From positions 62,001 to 126,000 of the forward strand of contig JACJYV010000010.1 in assembly GCA_020635905.1 (NCBI GenBank): a DNA stretch of 64,000 nt. The letters are read 5' to 3'. The position numbers were made by a program, and so were the translations under genes. Origin of the DNA: Bacteroidia bacterium. GTDB lineage: Bacteria > Bacteroidota > Bacteroidia > J057 > JADKCL01. Of the stretch, positions 1 to 9,000 are shown piece after piece. Every line of letters begins with the position of its first letter. The first letter of the stretch is position 1. The notes beneath the pieces were generated by a model that was not told where the DNA came from, did no database searches, and saw only the letters and a program-made list of their open reading frames with translations.

Positions 1-3000
1 TGACCGCCTGCAATGCTCACATTGCCCGTGGCGTCCAGGCTTACCGTAATATCCTGGCACAAGGCCAGCGGCGGGATTTGATCCACTACCGTGACCGTTG
101 CGGTACAGGTGCTGCTGTTGCCATTGACGTCAGAAGCGGTCAAAGTAACGGTATTGGGGCCGACACTCGAGCAATCAAAGAGATTTTGCCCGGTACCCAG
201 GCTGAGTGATGCCACTCCGCAGGCGTCGTTGGTGCCGCCGTCCACATCCTGAGGCGTGATCGAGGCATTGCCGTTATTATCCAGTTGGATGGTGATATCC
301 TGACAAACTGCCACCGGGGGAACAGTATCCAGAATTGAAACCGTACCCGTACAGTTGCTGCTGTTGCCATTATTATCAACCACCGTCAGGGTTACCACGT
401 TGTTGGTGATTACGCTCTGGCAGGTAAAGGTGGATTGGGAAATGCTGTAAGTGGCAATTCCGCAGGCATCAGATGAACCATTATCCAGATCCTGAGCCGT
501 AATGGAGGCATTACCCTGGGCATCGAGCTGCAGGGTGAGGTTTTGACAAAGAGCTACGGGAGCGATATTATCCTGAACGGTTACATTGGCAGAGCAGGAA
601 CTGCTGTTGCCGTTATTGTCGGTTACGGTTAAGGTCACCGCATTTGCGCCAACATTTGAACAGCCGAAAGTGGTAGTGCTCAAAGTCAATGAAGCAATTC
701 CACAGGCATCTGAAGACCCGTTGTTCACAGCGTTTGCAGTGGTAGAACCGTTTCCGGAGGCATTTAACTGCACGGTCACATTCTGGCAGAGAGCAACGGG
801 CAATTCATTATCCGAAACCGCCACATTAAAGGTACAGGATGCTGTATTACCATTGGCATCGGTTACAGTAAACGAATTTACGGTAGTCCCCACCGGGTAC
901 AGGGCTCCACTACCCAGCCCACCGTTCTGTGCCACAGTTTGGCCGGGGCAATTGTCAGAGGCGGTTACCAAATAGCTAACATTAGCCCCGCAAACTCCAA
1001 AATCCGTGGAAACTGCAATATTCGCAGGGCAGTTAATTACAGGATTTTCATTGTCAATGACTACCACATGAAAGGTACAGGAAGCAGTATTGCCGCTGGC
1101 ATCCGTTGCGGTAAAGGTGTTGGTTGTATTGCCGATGGGGAACACGGCTCCGCTCGCCAGTCCTGCCGACTGAGAAACGGACTGTCCGGGGCAATTATCA
1201 GAGGCAGTTACCACATAGCTTACCGCTGCACCACAAACTCCCAGATCGTTGTTAACTGTGATATTGGCAGGGCATGTGATTTCCGGATTTTCATTGTCAA
1301 CCACGGTGACAGTGAAACAACATTCATCAGAATTACCAGCGGGATCTGTTGCCTGATAGCATACAGTGGTAGTTCCCACCGGAAATTCATCGCCATTCAA
1401 AAGGGTGGTATTGGCAATATTACCAGGGCCGTTGCTTCGGCTTACCGTTGCACTACAGTTGTCGGTTGCGACCGGATTAGCCCAGCTTACGATTGCACCA
1501 CATGAGCCTGGGGTGGCGAGGTTACACTTAAAGGCAAGAGAATCCAAAAGATAGGTTGCTGCGGGGTTGTTATCTTCCCTTACAAAAAGGATGTTAATGC
1601 CTTGCGAGACGTCGAAAGTAATGGGGAAATTATAAGTTACGACCGCCGTATTGGTCGATCCCTGTCCACCCATAATGGCATCAATTGAAACCGCTCCAAG
1701 GGCAGAAACGTTGAGGGTCACATCTGCGGTGTATTGTCCTCCAATGGGCGGGAAACAATTTCCACAACTTACATTATTACTGATTTGAAAGGGAACTGTG
1801 GTTCCTCCAGCAGTGTAAGGCCCTTCAGCTTTGTAAATCTCCCCGCCACTATTGTCTGCCAACAGCACACCTGCAACCTGGTTTTGGTTACCGTCTGTAA
1901 ACACCCAGCGCACATCCGTATCAATGATGGTTCGGGTCCAGATGGAGGTAAAATCCAGGGTAATGGGATCGCCGGCCTGAAATAATCCTGCGGGGACAAT
2001 GGGCACTACAACTTTGACATCGTTGGGCCCGGTGGCCGGAATGAACAGGCTGTTACCCTGGGTAGTCAAAGGCCCGGTTGGGAAGGTAACCCCTGGCATA
2101 TTCAGAAGCCCGGTAGCACTTAAAGAGTTTGAGCAAGCCGAATTATTTACCCCGGAATTTACGGTGATATTGCCCGGGCAGGATATTGCGGGATTCTCAT
2201 TGTCCAATACCGTCACGCTAAAGGTACAGCTTGAACTGCCCACCGCATTGGTCGCAGTGGCGGTAACCGTGGTACTGCCCACATTGAAGGAAGTTCCCGG
2301 ATTTTGCGAATAAGTAATGGTGGAAGGCGGAATTCCAACCCCATCCGTGGCGGCAAAATTTACCACTGCACTGCACTGACCCGCATCGTTGTTGACCGTG
2401 ATATTGCCTGGGCAAACAATGGACGGAGCCACCCCTGAAACGGTGATGGTGAAGGAGCAGGTGGCGGTGTTTCCGGCTGCATCCGTTACCGTGTAGGAAA
2501 CGGTGGTCGTGCCAATGGGGAAAGTGGATCCGCTGGGCAATCCAGAGGTGAAAGCCGTTGTTGATCCGGGACAATTGTCGGTTCCCACCGGGGCAGTGTA
2601 GCTCCCTGTGGCACCTGCCGGGCTGGTAGCTACCAAAGTTTGGTTGGCCGGACAAGCGATGGTCGGATTCTGATTGTCCACCACGGTCACGTTGAAGGTA
2701 CAGTTTGCCGTGTGACCAGCCGCATCTGTGGCGCGCCAGGTCACAGGCGTGGTGCCCACGGAGAAGCTGCTGCCGCTGGCAGGACCGCTGAAGAGGGCCA
2801 CCGTCACGCCGGGGCAGTTGTCGGAAGCAGTGGGAGTGGAGTAATTAACCGTAGCTGCACATTGTCCGTTGGCTGCATTCACAGAAATATTTGCCGGACA
2901 AGCGATGGTCGGATTCTGATTGTCCACCACGGTCACGTTAAATGAGCAATTGGCGGTGTGTCCGGCGGCATCTGTGGCGCGCCAGGTCACAGGCGTGGTA

Positions 3001-6000
3001 CCCACGGAGAAGCTGCTGCCGCTGGCAGGACCGCTGAAGAGGGCCACCGTCACGCCGGGGCAGTTGTCGGAAGCAGTGGGAGTGGAGTAATTAACCGTAG
3101 CTGCACATTGTCCGTTGGCTGCATTCACAGAAATATTGGCCGGACAAGCGATGGTCGGATTCTGATTGTCCACCACGGTCACGTTAAATGAGCAATTGGC
3201 GGTGTGTCCGGCGGCATCTGTGGCGCGCCAGGTCACAGGCGTGGTGCCCACGGAGAAGCTACTTCCGCTGGCAGGACCGCTGAAAAGAGCCACAGTCACG
3301 CCCGGGCAATTGTCCGAAGCGGTGGGAGTGGAATAATTAACCGTAGCTGCACATTGTCCGTTGGCTGCATTCACAGAAATATTGGCCGGACAAGCGATGG
3401 TCGGATTCTGATTTTCCACCACGGTCACGTTAAATGAGCAATTGGCGGTGTGTCCGGCGGCATCTGTGGCGCGCCAGGTTACGGGGGTGGTGCCCACGGA
3501 GAAGCTGCTGCCGCTGGCAGGTCCGCTGAAGAGGGCCACCGTCACGCCGGGGCAGTTGTCGGAAGCAGTGGGAGTGGAGTAATTAACCGTAGCTGCACAT
3601 TGGCCGCTGGCTGCATTCACAGAAATATTGGCCGGACAAGCGATGGTCGGATTCTGATTGTCCACCACGGTCACGTTAAATGAACAGTTGGCGGTGTGTC
3701 CGGCGGCATCTGTGGCGCGCCAGGTCACAGGCGTGGTGCCCACGGAGAAGCTGCTTCCGCTGGCAGGACCGCTGAAAAGAGCCACAGTCACGCCCGGGCA
3801 ATTGTCAGAAGCAGTGGGAGTGGAGTAATTAACCGTAGCTGCACATTGGCCGCTGGCTGCATTCACAGAAATATTGGCCGGACAAGCGATGGTCGGATTC
3901 TGATTGTCCACCACGGTCACGTTAAATGAGCAATTGGCGGTGTGTCCGGCGGCATCTGTGGCGCGCCAGGTCACAGGCGTGGTACCCACGGAGAAGCTGC
4001 TGCCGCTGGCAGGTCCGCTGAAAAGAGCCACAGTCACGCCCGGGCAATTGTCCGAAGCGGTGGGAGTGGAGTAATTAACCGTTGCTGCACATTGGCCGCT
4101 GGCTGCATTCACAGAAATATTGGCCGGACAAGCGATGGTCGGATTCTGATTGTCCACCACGGTCACGTTAAATGAGCAATTGGCGGTGTGTCCGGCGGCA
4201 TCTGTGGCGCGCCAGGTCACAGGCGTGGTGCCCACGGAGAAGCTACTTCCGCTGGCAGGTCCGCTGAAAAGAGCCACAGTCACGCCCGGGCAATTGTCAG
4301 AAGCGGTGGGAGTGGAATAATTAACCGTGGCTGCACATTGTCCGCTGGCTGCATTCACAGAAATATTGGCCGGACAAGCGATGGTCGGATTCTGATTGTC
4401 CACCACGGTCACGTTAAAGGAGCAGTTGGCGGTGTGACCGGCGGCATCGGTGGCGCGCCAGGTCACCGGAGTAGTTCCCACGGAGAAACTGCTGCCGGAG
4501 GCCGGTCCGCTGAAAAGGGCCACGGTCACGCCGGGGCAATTATCAGAAGCAGTGGGAGTGGAGTAATTTACCGTTGCGGCGCATTGGCCGGTGGCTGCAT
4601 TTACAGAAATATTAGCCGGACAAGCAATGGTCGGATTCTGATTGTCCACCACGGTCACGTTAAATGAGCAATTGGCGGTGTGTCCGGCGGCATCTGTGGC
4701 GCGCCAGGTCACAGGCGTGGTACCCACGGAGAAGCTGCTGCCGCTGGCAGGTCCGCTGAAAAGAGCCACAGTCACGCCCGGGCAATTGTCCGAAGCGGTG
4801 GGAGTGGAGTAATTAACCGTTGCTGCACATTGGCCGGTGGCTGCATTCACAGAAATATTGGCCGGACAAGCGATGGTCGGATTCTGATTGTCCACCACGG
4901 TCACGTTAAATGAGCAATTGGCGGTGTGTCCGGCGGCATCTGTGGCGCGCCAGGTTACGGGCGTGGTACCCACGGAGAAGCTGCTTCCGCTGGCCGGACC
5001 GCTGAAAAGAGCCACAGTCACGCCCGGGCAATTGTCAGAAGCGGTGGGAGTGGAATAATTAACCGTGGCTGCACATTGTCCGCTGGCTGCATTCACAGAA
5101 ATATTGGCCGGACAAGCGATGGTCGGATTCTGATTGTCCACCACGGTCACGTTAAAGGAGCAGTTGGCGGTGTGACCGGCGGCATCGGTGGCGCGCCAGG
5201 TCACCGGAGTAGTTCCCACGGAGAAACTGCTGCCGGAGGCCGGTCCGCTGAAAAGGGCCACGGTCACGCCGGGGCAATTATCAGAAGCAGTGGGAGTGGA
5301 GTAATTTACCGTTGCGGCGCATTGGCCGGTGGCTGCATTTACAGAAATATTAGCCGGACAAGCAATGGTGGGATTCTGATTGTCCACCACCGTCACGTTG
5401 AAGGTACAGTTTGCCGTGTGTCCGGCGGCATCTGTGGCGCGCCAGGTCACAGGCGTGGTACCCACGGAGAAGCTGCTGCCGCTGGCAGGTCCGCTGAAAA
5501 GAGCCACAGTCACGCCCGGGCAATTGTCCGAAGCGGTGGGAGTGGAGTAATTAACCGTTGCTGCACATTGGCCGCTGGCTGCATTCACAGAAATATTGGC
5601 CGGACAAGCGATGGTCGGATTCTGATTGTCCACCACGGTCACGTTAAATGAGCAATTGGCGGTGTGTCCGGCGGCATCTGTGGCGCGCCAGGTTACGGGC
5701 GTGGTACCCACGGAGAAGCTGCTGCCGCTGGCAGGTCCGCTGAAAAGAGCCACAGTCACGCCCGGGCAATTGTCCGAAGCGGTGGGAGTGGAGTAATTAA
5801 CCGTTGCTGCACATTGGCCGTTGGCTGCATTCACAGAAATATTGGCCGGACAAGCAATGGTCGGATTCTGATTGTCCACCACGGTCACGTTAAATGAGCA
5901 ATTGGCGGTGTGTCCGGCCGCATCTGTGGCGCGCCAGGTTACGGGTGTGGTGCCCACGGAGAAGCTACTTCCGCTAGCCGGACCGCTGAAAAGAGCCACA

Positions 6001-9000
6001 GTCACGCCCGGGCAATTATCAGAAGCAGTGGGAGTGGAGTAATTAACCGTAGCTGCACATTGGCCGTTGGCTGAATTCACAGAAATATTGGCCGGACAAG
6101 CAATGGTCGGATTCTGATTGTCCACCACGGTAATGGTTTGATTGCAGGAAACCGAATTCCCGCTTGCATCCGTTGCAGTCCAAACCACGGTGGTGGTACC
6201 TTTGGGATAGGTTCCCGAGGCATTTGCAGTACCATTAAAATTATTGGTCACAACCACTCCGGAAACTGAAGCAGTCGATGGAATCCAGGCAGTATTGGTG
6301 TTAAAGCTTTGCAGGGAAGCACTATTTCCGTTGCCGGTTTTATCCAGGGCGGTCGAACTACCAGGACCGTCGTTGAGGTTGTAATAGGCAACCAATCCAG
6401 ATTCGGAGCCACTCAAGGGAATATTCATGGTCGTAATGATCTGGGCATTGGTTCGTGCGTAATTCCAGATTCTGATTTCATCCATATCCCCGTTAAAATA
6501 ATTTCCACCCGATCCGTCCAGATTCCTGCCTATATAAAGGGGAGAATTGTCCGCAACCATGGTTCCCGTAACCGGTCCGCTGGCCTGGAGAACGCCGTTG
6601 ATATAGGTATTGGCTGTGCTTCCGTTATTGGTGATGGCCACGTGGCTCCAGGTACTCCACGGAATGGATCCGCCGGGGGTGTTGGGAGCACCATCGTTGG
6701 TGGAAGAAGTGGAGTGGAAGCGGTGGTGGATGTATCCAGCATTATTCAGCCAGACGTTGTAATTCCTTCCGGGTTTGCCGATCAGGCCTTTCCAGGTCTC
6801 ATTTGGGGGGCCATTGGGACGAACCCAAAATTCAACTGTATAGGCAACGGCGGCGTTATTGAGATTGGTTGAGGCATTCGCTACTAAATAGTCGTTTCCT
6901 CCGTCAAAGGAAAGTGCCGTTCCCGGGCAGTTATCAGATACCGTCGGTGGGGGCACCGTCACATTGGCCTGACACTGGCCATTGGCCGTATTTACAGAAA
7001 TATTTGCCGGGCAGGTAAGGGAGGGATTCTGATTGTCATTCACAGTTACATTGAACGAACAATTGGCTGTATTTCCCGACGCGTCGGCAGCCTGCCAGGT
7101 GACAGTGGTTGTTCCTTCCGGGAAACTGCTTCCACTTGATAATCCGTTTATCAGGGTAAGATTGACTCCGGGGCAGTTGTCTGAGGCTGAGGGGGTTGAG
7201 TAGTTTACATTGGCCGAACATTGCCCTGTTGCAGTATTCACGGTGATACTTGCCGGACAACTGATGGTGGGATTGGTATTATCCGGATTGGTGCCCACGG
7301 TTACGTTGGCGGAAGCTGAGCATCCATTAGCATCGGTAACTGTAAAGGTGTAATTGCCGGCACAGAGGTTGGTCGTCGCAGGAGCAGCCCCGGTCAGCAG
7401 CCAGTTGTCGGTCACGATACTGTTTGGACTGTAGGGGGTAATTCCCAACCTCAGATTGGATTGACTGGAATAAGTTGAGTTGTAAAGCAGGGTCCAGTTG
7501 GGCGTATTGGATTGTTTCCAATAATAGAGGGCGCCGGATGACTTTAATTCAATTTTGAAATCATACCAGGTATTTAATAATGAGCTTCCGAAATCGCCCC
7601 GGTAAGCACCGTCTTCATAAACGGCCAGGGTACCATCATTCCGCTGATAAATGGCATGAACCAGGTTTGCATAGCTGTTTCCGGTGGTTACTCCATCGTG
7701 CCACCCCATCATCACATAGCCGCCGGTGTTGTAAACCTGTCCCTGGAAGGTCAGGCCGGTGGAGCGGGTGTAGGTCTGGGTGGTAAAGTAATTGAAATCC
7801 CAGCCATTGGCCTGGTTGTTGAAGGTCAGCTGACCGTTGTTATGGTAGACAATTCCCTGGCTGTAAAAGTAATCATGGAAGCTTCTTTGGTACAAATCCT
7901 GCACCTCAGCTGCACTGAGGGGGCGATTGTAAACCCGGAAATCGTCCATTTCCCCGTTGACTGAGTTGACGTAACCGTCGCCAATGGTCAGGGCATTATT
8001 CAAAATCACCGGATATGAAGCGTCATAGGTTCCCGAAGTGTAATATGAACCATTTTTGTACCAGGTATAGGTGTGATTACTTGGATCACGGACAGCGGTC
8101 ACATGAATCCAGGTGCCGTTGGTGACCAGATTGGACCCGCTTCCGTGGGAGCCATAAGATTGTGCATTGACCCCGCTGTTGCCAAAGTACCAGTTGATGG
8201 TCCCGTCCGTTTCCAGGGTCATGGTACCCCAACCGCCATAGGAGTGGTCAATTGGATTCTGACGGGCGGGAACGGCCCGGTCATTGCTTTTGATCCAGAA
8301 AGAAATGGTGGTTTCCTCGGTCAGGAAGCCCGGACCGTAGGTTCCCATGGAAATGCTGCGGGTGATATTATTGCCAAAATCAGCAGTTCCGTTATTGAAC
8401 GTGATTCCGCCGTTATTGGTTCCTGCAGGCAGGTTGCTGGGGGAGCGGTCATTGGTGCCCTCGTCGAAGGTCAGGTGCAGGATCAGCCCCTGGTCATTTC
8501 CCGAAAAATGGTCGGTCAGTGAAGGAACTCCTGAAACCGTATAGGGCCCGGTGCCACCTGATCCGTTGACGGTTACTGATCCGTTGCACACTCCAATGCA
8601 GGAGGTGTTGGTGACTGAAGTGGTGATATTCAGGGGAGACGGCTGGGTAATGGTGGCTGTGGTGGTGGCCGAACAACCGTTCGCATCCTGCACACTGAAG
8701 GTATAAGTGCCGGCGCAAAGTCCGGTCAGGGGTGGGGTGAAGGTAGCTCCTCCTCCCCCGGAAATATTCCAGTCATCTGTTCTTACATCGTTATAGCGGA
8801 GATAGGTGAATCCCGCCCGGATATTCGTTTCGTTGGAATATCCCGAACTGTAAAGCAGGGTGTAATTGGTTTGGCCAGCTTTGCGGATATAATAATCTGC
8901 ACCTGCCGATTTCAGCACAATTTTACAGTCGTACCAGGTATTGGCTGCCCAGCCACCACCAATCAGAGAGGTGAAATCTCCGCGGTATGCGCCGTCTTCA

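Noticed and set aside
2640..5897. Tandem plus-strand ORFs of 77 codons repeated every 246 bp
   Set aside because: They are antisense to the HYR repeats of the giant gene and repeat only because the DNA does; the minus frame is open for 3751 codons with a clear protein family.
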